Of a DNA stretch of 64,000 bases, positions 25,523 through 34,541 are shown one piece after another. Position numbers and translations under genes: made by a program. Origin of the DNA: CBDAPU01 sp965198875 (GTDB lineage Bacteria; Pseudomonadota; Gammaproteobacteria; Eutrophobiales; Eutrophobiaceae); assembly GCA_965198875.1 (NCBI GenBank), contig CBDAPU010000001.1:1612001-1676000 (forward strand), written 5' to 3'. The notes under the pieces are model-generated. The model ran no database searches, had not been told where the DNA came from, and was given only the letters and a program-made list of their open reading frames with translations. Within the stretch, counting starts at the first letter, position 1; the number at the start of each line of letters is the position of its first letter.

Positions 25523-26386
25523 ATGTTATTTAGAATTGCCGTTTCAATCGCCATCGTCATCATTGTCGCCTATTTCTCTGTTTTCAGAGTGCAACAGTAT
25601 GAACAGGCTATTGTATTTCGTTTTAAGGAAATACAGCGTTCCGACTATGAACCGGGATTGCATTTCATGGTGCCGGTTATGAACACGGTGAAAAAATTCG
25701 AGTTACGCCTGCTCAACCTGGATCAGGAGCCGCAACGGTTTTTAACGGCTGAGAAGAAGGACGTGATCGTTGATTACTTTGCAAAGTGGAAGATCTCCAA
25801 CGTTGAGAAGTTTTATGTGGCCACCAGAGGCGGTGATGTACATTATGCAAACGGCCTGCTGGGGCAAAGAATCAATCGTGCCTTGCGGGATGAGTTTGGC
25901 AAACGCACTGTTCAGGAGGTGGTCGCCGGTGAGCGTGGTGAAATACTGGATGTGGTCGCCGCAACAACAGAGCAACTACAGGATGAATTGGGGATCACCG
26001 TGGTTGACGTCAGAACGAAACGTATCGACTTGCCTGAGGAGGTGAGCAATTCTGTTTACGCCAGGATGCGCGCCGAGAGAACACGGGTGGCCAAGGACTT
26101 TCGCGCAAGAGGTGATGAGGCCGCCGAGCGGATCCGGGCCAATGCCGATCGTGAGCGCGAAATTATCCTCGCCAATGCCTATCGTGATGCACAAACGGTG
26201 CGTGGTGAGGGCGATGCAAAAGCAACGGAAACCTACGCATCGGCATACGGAAAGAACCCGGAATTCTATACACTTTACCGCAGTCTAAATGCCTATCGAT
26301 CCAGCTTCAGTAATAATACGGATATCCTTTTGCTTGAACCGGATTCTGATTTCTTCAGGTATTTTAACAACCCGCAGGGCAAATAA
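25523..26386 (+). CDS. hflC: HflC, regulator of FtsH protease
   Basis: Partner of HflK. 287 residues with an N-terminal membrane anchor (about residues 3-20), SPFH domain beginning VQQYEQAIVFRFKEIQ, the RIDLPEEVSNSVYARMRAER segment and Ala/Glu-rich helices. The C-terminus LLEPDSDFFRYF is typical. A strong terminator follows 22 bases after the stop, closing the mutL-hflC operon. Confidence 0.97.
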   Translation: MLFRIAVSIAIVIIVAYFSVFRVQQYEQAIVFRFKEIQRSDYEPGLHFMVPVMNTVKKFELRLLNLDQEPQRFLTAEKKDVIVDYFAKWKISNVEKFYVATRGGDVHYANGLLGQRINRALRDEFGKRTVQEVVAGERGEILDVVAATTEQLQDELGITVVDVRTKRIDLPEEVSNSVYARMRAERTRVAKDFRARGDEAAERIRANADREREIILANAYRDAQTVRGEGDAKATETYASAYGKNPEFYTLYRSLNAYRSSFSNNTDILLLEPDSDFFRYFNNPQGK

Positions 26387-26407
26387 CGGTTTGATATGAA
26401 GCCCTAT

Positions 26408-26432
26408 CCCGGGCGCCTGCCCGGGCTTTTTT
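26408..26432 (+). terminator. Intrinsic terminator after hflC
   Basis: Stem CCCGGGC/GCCCGGG with loop GCCT, followed by C and six T. Confidence 0.9.
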
Positions 26433-26643
26433 ATGCACCCTCAATGAAAGCAATCAACAGCAATCCTTAAAATACATGGGGGCGGATCTGAAAATAACCT
26501 GTGGGCGGGGCCTGCAGAGAACCTCGCCGAGGGAGATGTTGAACAGGCGAGCGAAGGTAGCGCCGCCAGGACACAGCGATATGAAAAAGCCATGATCAGC
26601 GGTGTTCAGAAGTCAATGGCGAGAGCGTTGTTGAATTAACCCG

Positions 26644-26829
26644 ATGTGGACGGAACTACTCAGTGCTGTGGCCCTGGTCTTCATATTGGAAGGCATTCTG
26701 CCATTTGTTAATCCTGACGCCATGAAAAAGGTATTTCTGCTGACATTGCAAATGGATAATACGACTTTAAGATTTGTCGGCATTAGTAGCATGTTATTCG
26801 GCGTGTTGCTGTTGTATATAGTGCGCTGA
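26644..26829 (+). CDS. DUF2065 small membrane protein
   Basis: A 61-residue protein with two hydrophobic helices (residues ~6-22 and ~42-60) and the signature LVFILEGILPFVNPDAMKK. DUF2065 proteins sit between hflC and hisZ or purA in many gammaproteobacteria, as here; no biochemical role is known to me. Its stop lies one base before the hisZ start. Confidence 0.9.
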   Translation: MWTELLSAVALVFILEGILPFVNPDAMKKVFLLTLQMDNTTLRFVGISSMLFGVLLLYIVR

Positions 26830-26830
26830 G

Positions 26831-28015
26831 ATGACGAAGAGAAACAAATGGCTGCTGCCGGAGGGCATTGAAGAGGTACTGCCGCCCCGGGCAGCGGAGC
26901 TTGAGAGCCTGTGTCGGCAGATCCTGGATCAGTTCTCAACCTGGGGTTACGAACAGGTCATGCCACCGCTCATCGAATACCTGGATTCATTATTAACCGG
27001 CACTGGTGAAGAGATGGATCTACAAACATTTAAAATCACCGATCAGATGAACGGCAAGATGATGGGGATCAGGGCCGATACCACCCCCCAGGTTGCGCGT
27101 ATCGACGTACATCATCTCAAACGCAATATACCTGTCCGCCTGTGCTATTTAGGCACGGTGTTACACACCTTACCGGGCGAGGCCGGCGGTACAAGGGCGC
27201 CGCTACAGGTTGGGGCCGAGTTATATGGTCATGATGGACTGGAAAGCGATGCTGAAATTCTGGCGCTCATGCTAAAAACGCTGCAACTGGCGGGATTGAA
27301 AAACATACATGTTGATATAGGACATGTGGGTCTGCTACAAGGTCTCATCGCTCCATTGAGGCTTAATCCCGGCCAGCAAACAACACTGTTTGACGCATTA
27401 CAAAGAAAAGCGCTGCATGAGATGGCGAGCATGCTGGATGAGTGGTCTGTGGATGTGAATAACGCCAGGATGTTACTTGATCTGGCCGATATGGAAGGGG
27501 ACATAAGCATACTGGACGAGATCAGGGGGATGTTGCAAGGGGATTTCAAAGAGGCTTGTGTCTATGTGGATGAGTTAGAGAAAATGGCCGGGCTGACGTT
27601 AAGGCGCATAAAGAATGCGCCGCTGTATTTTGATGTGACTGAGTTTCGGGGTTATCACTATCATACCGGCATGACGTTTGTCGCCTATGCGCCTAATCAA
27701 AGTCAGGGGGTTGCATTTGGCGGTCGCTATGACGAGATAGGAGAGGCCTTCGGCAAGGCGAGGCCGGCGACCGGTTTCAGTACCGATGCGAAGATGTTAT
27801 TTCAACTCACGCCACATTCATACGAGAAGAGAAAAGGCATTTATGCGCCAAACTCCGAAGCCCCCGGGCTATATGACATGATCGATGGATTAAGAGATCA
27901 GGGCGAGATCGTGATCAGCGCCTTGCCGGGGCAAAATGGTAATGCACAACAGATGGGTTGTGATCGCAGGTTGGTGCTGGAGGCGGGCAAATGGAAAGTA
28001 ACGCCGTTAAGTTAA
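26831..28015 (+). CDS. hisZ: ATP phosphoribosyltransferase regulatory subunit
   Basis: A paralogue of histidyl-tRNA synthetase that activates short-form HisG in the first step of histidine synthesis. 394 residues. It has the HisRS-like fold markers GYEQVMPPLIEYLDSL, FKITDQMNGKMMGIRADTTP and FGGRYDEIGEAFG, but lacks the anticodon-binding domain, which separates HisZ from HisS. Its presence implies the cell uses the short HisG; hisG itself is not in this window. purA follows 16 bases later. Confidence 0.93.
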   Translation: MTKRNKWLLPEGIEEVLPPRAAELESLCRQILDQFSTWGYEQVMPPLIEYLDSLLTGTGEEMDLQTFKITDQMNGKMMGIRADTTPQVARIDVHHLKRNIPVRLCYLGTVLHTLPGEAGGTRAPLQVGAELYGHDGLESDAEILALMLKTLQLAGLKNIHVDIGHVGLLQGLIAPLRLNPGQQTTLFDALQRKALHEMASMLDEWSVDVNNARMLLDLADMEGDISILDEIRGMLQGDFKEACVYVDELEKMAGLTLRRIKNAPLYFDVTEFRGYHYHTGMTFVAYAPNQSQGVAFGGRYDEIGEAFGKARPATGFSTDAKMLFQLTPHSYEKRKGIYAPNSEAPGLYDMIDGLRDQGEIVISALPGQNGNAQQMGCDRRLVLEAGKWKVTPLS

Positions 28016-28031
28016 GGAATGGGCTAAGGCG

Positions 28032-29324
28032 ATGAATAACAACATCGTTGTTATCGGCTCGCAGTGGGGTGATGAGGGTAAGGGGAAGATTGTTGATCTA
28101 TTAACGGAAAAGGCCCAGGCGGTGGTCAGATTTCAAGGTGGGCATAATGCCGGGCACACAGTCATCATCGAAGGGGGGCGGATTATTTTGCATTTGATCC
28201 CCTCAGGCATTCTGCGAGAGGGCGTGAGATGTTTTATTGGCAACGGTGTGGTGTTATCCCCCAGGGCCTTGTTTGAAGAGATAACGGTTCTCGAGGATAA
28301 GGGTATTGCAGTCAGGGAAAAGCTGTATATCAGTGAGGCCTGCGCATTAGTGCTGCCTTATCACATCGTGCTTGATCGGGTGCGGGAGAAGAGAAGGGGT
28401 CAATCCGCTATCGGTACAACAGGGCGGGGCATTGGCCCGGCCTATGAAGATAAAGCCGCAAGACGGGCCTTGCGTGCGGGCGATCTGTTAAACCCATCCC
28501 TGCTATCTGAGAAGTTAAAAGACGTGCTGGATTATCATAATTTCATCTTGAAAAATTACTTCCAGGCGGATGTTGTCGACTATGATGAGGCTCTGGATGA
28601 AACGCTGGGTTTTGCCGCTGAGATCACGCCCATGATTGCCGATGTGACGGGCATGTTACACGAGATAAAAAACCAGTCCGGCAAGCTATTATTTGAGGGC
28701 GCCCAGGGAACCTTGTTGGATATTGACCACGGCACGTATCCTTTCGTCACATCTTCGAATACCACTTCGGGCAGTGCGGCAACCGGCTCCGGTGTTGGTC
28801 CGCTCAATTTTGATTATGTGCTGGGGATCGCCAAAGCCTACACCACAAGAGTGGGCGCCGGCCCTTTCCCCACCGAGTTATTCGATGCAACCGGGGAGCG
28901 CTTGCGGGAAAGAGGCGATGAGTTTGGCGCAACCACCGGTAGAGCCAGACGTTGCGGCTGGTTTGATGCGGTCGCCCTGCGGCGCTCTTCGCAGTTAAAC
29001 AGCATATCGGGTCTTTGCATCACCAAGCTGGATGTTTTAGATGGCATGGAGTCGGTAAAAATATGCCGTGGTTATAAAATAGAGGGTGAAGTTCACCATG
29101 CCCCGCCGGCGGGTGCTGAGTCTTTCGCGCAATGTGAGCCGATGTATGAAGAGATGGCAGGCTGGAGTGAAACGACACTGGGGGCGAAAGACTACGGCGC
29201 CTTGCCCCAAAACGCCAGGTCTTATCTCACTCGACTGCAAGAATTATGTGAAACACCGATCACTATTATCTCTACCGGCCCGAAGCGAGAAGAGGCGATC
29301 ATACTGACACATCCGTTTGCGTAG
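28032..29324 (+). CDS. purA: Adenylosuccinate synthetase
   Basis: Joins IMP and aspartate with GTP, on the path to AMP. 430 residues. SQWGDEGKGKIVDLL is the P-loop with catalytic Asp, GGHNAGHT carries the catalytic His, GIGPAYEDKAAR and FEGAQGTLLDIDHGTYPFVT (IMP binding) and TTGRARRCGW (Asp loop) are intact. purE is also in this window, but the two are not linked. Confidence 0.98.
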   Translation: MNNNIVVIGSQWGDEGKGKIVDLLTEKAQAVVRFQGGHNAGHTVIIEGGRIILHLIPSGILREGVRCFIGNGVVLSPRALFEEITVLEDKGIAVREKLYISEACALVLPYHIVLDRVREKRRGQSAIGTTGRGIGPAYEDKAARRALRAGDLLNPSLLSEKLKDVLDYHNFILKNYFQADVVDYDEALDETLGFAAEITPMIADVTGMLHEIKNQSGKLLFEGAQGTLLDIDHGTYPFVTSSNTTSGSAATGSGVGPLNFDYVLGIAKAYTTRVGAGPFPTELFDATGERLRERGDEFGATTGRARRCGWFDAVALRRSSQLNSISGLCITKLDVLDGMESVKICRGYKIEGEVHHAPPAGAESFAQCEPMYEEMAGWSETTLGAKDYGALPQNARSYLTRLQELCETPITIISTGPKREEAIILTHPFA

Positions 29325-29841
29325 CTCGCATTTGCCTGTAAGCATTTTTTTCAATATGTCGCGGCAAGCGGGTATGGCAGATCCGCACTGGTGCCGAAGA
29401 TGGGGACATGTCATTACTTTAAATAGACAGATAATTTTGCCGTAAAAAAATCGTATGCCCACGGCGAGTACCTGATCCAGGCCGATATTCAACCTCCGCT
29501 TGCCGCCATTTTTAAGTCCGCCTGCAAAGAGCGGTTTCACTTGCCGATACTCTGCCGATCTTTCTTTACCATGAACTCAACCCAAAGCTCAATTTAATGG
29601 CGGTTCCCGACCGCTGAAACATTGAAACCAATATGGACTAATGCCCCACACTCCAGTACGCTCCTGAAACCAGTGTTTGCCCTGTTCTCTAATTGCTACC
29701 GTCGTAAAACAAACATCAGTTTTACAAAAAAAGCACCCGTCAAGAAAGGGCTAGATGAAAAACCAGAAAACAGGTTTTAATGATTTGATGGTACGAAATA
29801 ATACGGGAGAGGCGCGGGCAGGGGAAATGGTGGTTGGTGGT
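29325..29841. other. Intergenic stretch after purA
   Basis: No gene seen. Near 29675-29710 is TGTTCTCTAATTGCTAC followed by GTCGTAAAAC, which recalls parts of the repeat clusters near 1.3-1.5 kb and 13.3 kb. The rest is unremarkable. Confidence 0.4.
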
Positions 29842-29928
29842 TGGTGCCCGGAGCCGGAGTCGAACCGGCACGGCCGTTAAGCCGAGGGATTTTAAGTCCC
29901 TTGTGTCTACCTATTCCACCACCCGGGC
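29842..29928 (-). tRNA. leuZ: tRNA-Leu(UAA)
   Basis: Full cloverleaf with a long variable arm, anticodon TAA in GGGACTTAAAATCCC, T-loop GGTTCGACTCC and encoded CCA. Last gene of the glyW-cysT-leuZ order. Confidence 0.97.
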
Positions 29929-29960
29929 CTGGGGTGATCACTGCATAGCATACTATAAAA

Positions 29961-30034
29961 TGGAGGCTGAGCCCGGAATCGAACCGGGGTACACGGCTTT
30001 GCAGGCCGCTGCATAACCACTCTGCCACCCAGCC
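29961..30034 (-). tRNA. cysT: tRNA-Cys(GCA)
   Basis: GGCTGGGTGGCAGAGTGG start, anticodon GCA in CGGCCTGCAAAGCCG, T-loop GGTTCGATTCC, and encoded CCA. Confidence 0.97.
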
Positions 30035-30057
30035 ATATTTTTCAATTCTTATAAAAA

Positions 30058-30080
30058 CAAAAACCCCGATACCGGGGTTT
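30058..30080 (-). terminator. Intrinsic terminator between tRNA-Gly and tRNA-Cys
   Basis: On the minus strand AAACCCCG/CGGGGTTT with loop GTAT is followed by TTGTTTTT. It lies inside what should be a single tRNA operon. Confidence 0.7.
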
Positions 30081-30087
30081 AAGCATC

Positions 30088-30163
30088 TGGAGCGGGAAAC
30101 GAGGCTCGAACTCGCGACCTCAACCTTGGCAAGGTTGCGCTCTACCAACTGAGCTATTCCCGC
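30088..30163 (-). tRNA. glyW: tRNA-Gly(GCC)
   Basis: GCGGGAATAGCTCAGTTGG start, anticodon GCC in AACCTTGCCAAGGTT, T-loop AGTTCGAGCCT, and encoded CCA. First gene of the operon; a promoter lies 42 bases upstream. Confidence 0.98.
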
Positions 30164-30204
30164 CTGCCTTTACAACGACTTGCAAATCCAGCAAAAGGAG
30201 CGTT

Positions 30205-30232
30205 ATTGTAACCACGGGCAAGCCGCTGTCAA
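30205..30232 (-). promoter_or_regulatory. Sigma70-type promoter of the glyW-cysT-leuZ operon
   Basis: On the minus strand a perfect -35 TTGACA and a -10 TACAAT are separated by 16 bases, about 40 bases before tRNA-Gly. Confidence 0.75.
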
Positions 30233-30354
30233 TCCCACCTGACCCCACCGCATTTTTATCGTGATGGATAATCACGGAGCCGGGGTCTGCCCGCGCCGGG
30301 GAGAGAGGTGCAGAGCAGGTAGTCGGCACTCATGGCGGGCCCCGGCACAGCTCG

Positions 30355-30679
30355 ATGACAGTATGGCCGAAGCCCGGCCCGGTGATGTGATCGACTGTGC
30401 CCCCCTTACACGCCTTTATCGGACGCCGCCTGTTTCACGGACTATCAGGTTGGTATCTTCAACCGGGATGATCAGGTTTTATTAACCGACGCCGCTAAAG
30501 AGGCAGCCGCTGGGGATATTCAAGTGGTGATTTCAAACCACAACATAAGCGAAATACGCGATCTGTATAGAGAGACCGGAGCAAAAATCCATCGGTTTAA
30601 GGTTCAGCGCAGTATCAGTTGCGATGGCAAGAAACGCGAAAAAGTGGGCGAGCTACTCGCCGTATTTAACCCTGGCTGA
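30355..30679 (+). pseudogene. DNA adenine methylase (D12 class) C-terminal remnant
   Basis: Two frames join. The first reads MAEARPGDVIDC, the second PPYTPLSDAACFTDYQ and then VVISNHNISEIRDLY, FKVQRSISCDGKKREKVGEL, LAVF to TGA. The order of DPPY catalytic motif, FTDYQ, SNH and R-S-I-S is that of Dam-family N6-adenine methyltransferases, whose C-terminus ends in ELLAVF. The frameshift falls right before the catalytic PPY and the N-terminal half is absent, so it is dead. Phage or chromosomal Dam origin cannot be told. Confidence 0.85.
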
Positions 30680-30761
30680 CATGGGTCAAACCGAACACCG
30701 ATGGCGCTATTAGCTTGTTGCTCATAACAAGATGATTATCCGCCCGAAGAGCCTATAACAC

Positions 30762-30912
30762 CAAAAAATAAAAAGGCGCACCGAAGTACGCCTTTGCAAT
30801 TTTCGTCATAGCGCCGAAGCGCATCAAGACTTGTTGCCGATAAGTCCCCACCATTAGAATGCTTGTTATGCACCTCAAGAATAGACTTATATTTTTCGAA
30901 CTTCAAGAAAAG
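30762..30912 (-). ncRNA. Structured RNA candidate with three hairpins (tracrRNA-like?)
   Basis: Read on the minus strand, the segment contains GACTT...AAGTC (30828-30846), GCGC-TTCG-GCGC (30811-30822), and a 10-bp stem with a TTCG loop (30772-30795) followed by a T-rich tail TTATTTTTT, a strong intrinsic terminator. Two UUCG tetraloops and a terminator show a real RNA 3' end. The 5' part is AT-rich and unpaired in itself. An anti-repeat-like tail followed by stem-loops is the plan of tracrRNAs, and a Cas9-like start codes away from it 90 bases further on. No matching CRISPR repeat was found in the window. Confidence 0.4.
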
Positions 30913-30996
30913 TCCTGTACTTTATATTTATCACTTTTATGGTTAGTATATCTTTCTTTTGATATATAAAAATCAACAGGTGGGAAGAGGCCAACT

Positions 30997-31065
30997 ATGA
31001 CATACCGTCTTGGGCTTGATCTGGGAACCAAAGTCTCTCCGGGTTCATATCGCCCAGCAGTTTAA
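30997..31065 (+). pseudogene. Possible cas9 5' remnant
   Basis: A ribosome site (GGAAGAGG) precedes ATG and the reading MTYRLGLDLGT, then the frame drifts into KVSPGSYRPAV and stops. Y-R-L-G-L-D-L-G-T is the usual RuvC-I start of type II Cas9 proteins, normally followed by N-S-I-G-W. Only eleven residues match, so any short actin-like or RuvC-fold protein start is an alternative; a structured RNA on the opposite strand just upstream supports Cas9. Confidence 0.35.
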
Positions 31066-31433
31066 CAAACATTCCGATGGTGGGGTATCGGAACAGACAG
31101 TTAAGCCGTAAGCAATTTTTAAGCATGACTACATCCCGGCAACAACATCAAACAACATTGAAGTGCAGGCCACCTGTCACCGCGCCGTGTTAAATGGATT
31201 TCACTAAAATCATGGGAAAGATGGGTTCACATATCCAACCATAACTATGCACGGTGTTGACTATGTCAATACTGGTTAGGAAGTGGATGTTGGGCGCCGG
31301 TTGGATGCTACGCAAGGCCATCACGGCCAGGTTAAACCGATCCCCCGGCCCTGGCTTGACTTCGGCATATCAAAAAAATACCTTGCGGATTGAAGTGCTC
31401 CGGGCAGGGATCTTAATGCAACCGAGACAGATA

Positions 31434-31686
31434 AACGCCATGTCGACTACCATGGGTTTATGATGTTTTCGAGCAGACGGGGATATTGGATACTTGCATA
31501 AGAGATGGGGTAGTAGATAGAGTCATGACCCTTGAGGCCGAGGAAATGGATTCGGCTCAGTTGAAGTGGGTTGCGTTGATGATGTCGCCCAATCATCCGG
31601 GTAGGGCAGAGGCTGTTTCGTAGATGGCGGACATCATCATGGAAGATATGCAAGCGGGTTTACATTGGGAGAATAAACGGGTTTAA
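31434..31686 (+). pseudogene. smg: Smg (DUF494) C-terminal remnant
   Basis: In one frame the text reads FEQTGILDTCIRDGVVDRVM, TLEAEEMDSAQLKWVALMMS, PNHPGRAEAVS, then TAG at 31621-31623 and MADIIMEDMQAGLHWENKRV. This is the C-terminal half of DUF494/Smg: the EQTGILD, VDRVM.L and QLKWVxLM blocks are clear, but F-N has become P-N and a stop interrupts the last helix. smg normally lies directly before topA, as here, so this is the native gene in decay; dprA, its usual neighbour, is missing. Confidence 0.85.
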
Positions 31687-31697
31687 ACTAAAAGATC

Positions 31698-34007
31698 ATG
31701 GGCACAGCATTAGTTATCGTTGAATCACCGGCAAAAGCGAAAACACTGAATCGCTATCTGGGCAAAGGCTATACAGTGATGGCTTCCAATGGTCATGTGC
31801 GGGATCTGTTGCCCAAGTCTGGCGCAGTCGATCCTGAAAAAGATTTCGCCATGCACTATCAGATCATAGAAAAAAATGCCAGATCCATTGATTCGATCAC
31901 CCGGGCATTAAAGAGATCCGACACCTTGTATCTCGCCACTGATCCCGACAGGGAAGGCGAGGCCATATCATGGCATTTATATGAGTTGCTCAAGGACAAG
32001 GGGGTGTTAGGGAAAAAAGAGATCAAGCGTGTTGTGTTTCATGAAGTCACCAAAAGCGCCATACTGGAGGCGATGGATAATCCCAGAGAATTATCATGGG
32101 ATCTCATCAACGCACAACAGGCCAGACGTGCGCTGGACTATCTGGTTGGTTTTAATCTGTCTCCGCTACTGTGGAGGAAAATTCACCGGGGGCTATCGGC
32201 AGGCAGGGTACAGAGTCCGGCGCTTAGGATGATAGTTGAGCGTGAAGAGGAAATAGAAAAATTCAAGGCGCGCGAGTACTGGACTATTGAAGCGGATCTG
32301 CATCATGCAAAAACCGACTTCACTGCAAAGTTGACGCTACTCGCTGACAGGAAAGTAAAGCAGTTTACGATAACCAATGGGAAAGACGCCGAAGACATCA
32401 CAAAGGCGTTGGAAAAAAATGCTAAAGGCGTATTGACCGTAGGCAAAATCGACAAGAAGCAGCGCAAAAGGCAACCGCCCCCGCCTTTCATTACCTCAAC
32501 TCTGCAACAGGAGGCGGTGAGAAAGCTGGGGTTTACGACACAAAAAACCATGCGGGTGGCACAGCAATTATATGAAGGCATAGATATAGGCAAAGGTGCA
32601 GTCGGTTTGATCACCTATATGCGAACGGATTCGGTAACCCTGGCGAGGGAGGCCGTTGCCGAAATGTGTCGGTATATTAGTGAGACTTACGGCGATAAGT
32701 GCAAACAGGCGCGGGTATTCAAAACCAAAGCGAAAAATGCCCAGGAGGCCCATGAGGCGATCCGCCCTACGTCGGTTTATCATGTGCCAAAGACAATCAA
32801 ACCAAAATTAACCGCTGAGCAATTCAAGCTATATGATTTAATATGGAAGCGTGCGTTGGCGAGCCAGATGGCTCATGCGTTAGTCAACACCGTGGCTGTG
32901 GATTTATCCTGTGGCAGTGAACGTGATGTATTTCGGGCCAACGGTTTAACAGTGGCGGAGAAGGGTTTTATGGCGCTTTATAAAGAGGGGGAAGATGAGG
33001 GGAAATCCCGGGCTGCCGATGAGAAAAAATTGCCGCCGATGGCAGTGGGTGATGACATTTCGTTATTGAAAATACGGCCGCAGCAACATTTTACCGAGCC
33101 GCCGCCCCGTTATTCCGAGGCAAGCCTTGTTAAATCGTTGGAAGAGTATGGGATCGGCAGGCCATCTACCTATGCGGCCATTATTTACACCTTGAAAAAT
33201 CGTGAATATGTGGAAATGGACAGCAAAAGGTTCATACCAACGGACGTCGGCAGAACGGTTAATACATTCCTGACGTCTCATTTTACAGACTATGTGGATT
33301 ATGAGTTTACCGCTAAACTGGAAGACGAACTCGATGCCGTCTCAAGAGGAGAGAAGGCATGGGTGCCGTTGATGGAGAATTTCTGGAGGCCCTTCTCTGA
33401 GAAAGTGAAAGACAAAGAAGAAAACGTCAGTCGTAGCGAGGCCGCACGGGCGCGCCTATTAGGTGAAGATCCCAAAACCGGCTTGCCGGTCTCGGTGAGA
33501 ATGGGTCGTTACGGGCCCTATGTCCAGATCGGCACAAAAGATGATGAGGAAAAACCCAAATTCGCCGGCCTCAGGCCCGGTCAGCGGATAGATACGATAG
33601 AACTGGACGAGGCCCTGGAATTGTTCAAGTTACCGAGAACGCTTGGGGAGTCAGAGGAGGGCGAAGAGATTGTGGTCAGTGTCGGTAGATTTGGGCCTTA
33701 TGTGAGGTATGGGAATAAGTTCGTCTCGCTAAAAAAAGAGGATGATCCCTATACCATTGAACTGGACAGGGCGTTGGAGCTCGTTAAAGAGAAGAGAAAA
33801 GCCGATGCTGAGAGACAGATTAAGCTATTTGCAGAAGCGGGGATCTCGGTCTTAAACGGTCGATACGGCCCCTATGTGACAGATGGTAACAAGAACGCTA
33901 AAATCCCGAAAGACAAAGAACCTGAAAACCTCACACTGGAGGAGTGCCGGGCTATCATCGCAGCGGCGCCCCCACCCCGTGGCAGACGAAGAAAAAAAGC
34001 GAGTTGA
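31698..34007 (+). CDS. topA: DNA topoisomerase I
   Basis: Relaxes negative supercoils. 769 residues. The Toprim domain has VIVESPAKAKTL and ATDPDREGEAISWHL; the active-site Tyr lies in GLITYMRTDSV, and GIGRPSTYAAI follows. The C-terminus has no Cys4 zinc ribbons. Instead there are three G-R-[YF]-G-P-Y-V repeats (MGRYGPYVQIG, VGRFGPYVRYG, NGRYGPYVTDG), as in the zinc-less form. It ends with a basic tail GRRRKKAS. The start is 11 bases after the smg remnant. Confidence 0.97.
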   Translation: MGTALVIVESPAKAKTLNRYLGKGYTVMASNGHVRDLLPKSGAVDPEKDFAMHYQIIEKNARSIDSITRALKRSDTLYLATDPDREGEAISWHLYELLKDKGVLGKKEIKRVVFHEVTKSAILEAMDNPRELSWDLINAQQARRALDYLVGFNLSPLLWRKIHRGLSAGRVQSPALRMIVEREEEIEKFKAREYWTIEADLHHAKTDFTAKLTLLADRKVKQFTITNGKDAEDITKALEKNAKGVLTVGKIDKKQRKRQPPPPFITSTLQQEAVRKLGFTTQKTMRVAQQLYEGIDIGKGAVGLITYMRTDSVTLAREAVAEMCRYISETYGDKCKQARVFKTKAKNAQEAHEAIRPTSVYHVPKTIKPKLTAEQFKLYDLIWKRALASQMAHALVNTVAVDLSCGSERDVFRANGLTVAEKGFMALYKEGEDEGKSRAADEKKLPPMAVGDDISLLKIRPQQHFTEPPPRYSEASLVKSLEEYGIGRPSTYAAIIYTLKNREYVEMDSKRFIPTDVGRTVNTFLTSHFTDYVDYEFTAKLEDELDAVSRGEKAWVPLMENFWRPFSEKVKDKEENVSRSEAARARLLGEDPKTGLPVSVRMGRYGPYVQIGTKDDEEKPKFAGLRPGQRIDTIELDEALELFKLPRTLGESEEGEEIVVSVGRFGPYVRYGNKFVSLKKEDDPYTIELDRALELVKEKRKADAERQIKLFAEAGISVLNGRYGPYVTDGNKNAKIPKDKEPENLTLEECRAIIAAAPPPRGRRRKKAS

Positions 34008-34013
34008 GAGAAT

Positions 34014-34526
34014 ATGGCTGATAATAAACCATTTGTAGCGATACTCATGGGGTCCGATTCTGATCTCCCGGTTATGCGCTCGACAATGGAAGTGCTGGAG
34101 AAGTTTTCCATCACAAAGGAAGTGAAAATAACCTCGGCGCACCGCACACCCGATGCAACCCACCGTTATGTCAAGGACGCCGAATCCCGAGGTTGTGCTG
34201 TGTTTATCGCGGCCGCCGGTCTGGCGGCGCACCTGGCGGGAACCGTTGCCGGTCTGACGATACGGCCCGTCATCGGCGTGCCCTTGGATGCAGGCCCGTT
34301 AAGCGGCATGGACTCGCTCCTATCCACGGTGCAGATGCCGGGGGGCATTCCAGTCGGTTGTGTCGCTATCGGTAAAGCCGGCGCGAAAAATGCCGGTTAT
34401 CTGGCCGCACAGATCCTGGCTTTACAGGATGCAACGCTCGCCAACCTGATCGCCACTGAAAGGCAGGAAAATGCACAGGGCGTGTTAAAAAAAGATCAGG
34501 ACATGCAGAAAAAGCTGGCTGGCTAG
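34014..34526 (+). CDS. purE: N5-carboxyaminoimidazole ribonucleotide mutase
   Basis: A 170-residue class I PurE, which converts N5-CAIR to CAIR in purine synthesis. GSDSDLPVM, the catalytic SAHRTPDATHRYV and AAGLAAHLAGTVAGLTIRPV are intact, as is the end GYLAAQILAL. It lies six bases after topA. purK is not seen beside it. Confidence 0.97.
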   Translation: MADNKPFVAILMGSDSDLPVMRSTMEVLEKFSITKEVKITSAHRTPDATHRYVKDAESRGCAVFIAAAGLAAHLAGTVAGLTIRPVIGVPLDAGPLSGMDSLLSTVQMPGGIPVGCVAIGKAGAKNAGYLAAQILALQDATLANLIATERQENAQGVLKKDQDMQKKLAG

Positions 34527-34541
34527 TTAATTCGTCCCGTA

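Larger units (their letters stand above)
30680..31433. other. Decayed AT-rich region between dam and smg remnants
   Basis: No intact gene. It contains the structured RNA candidate and Cas9-like start described separately. A short plus-strand frame at about 31041-31112 reads RVHIAQQFNKHSDGGVSEQT and is not recognised. Bases 30850-30990 are clearly richer in A and T than the rest. Confidence 0.5.
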
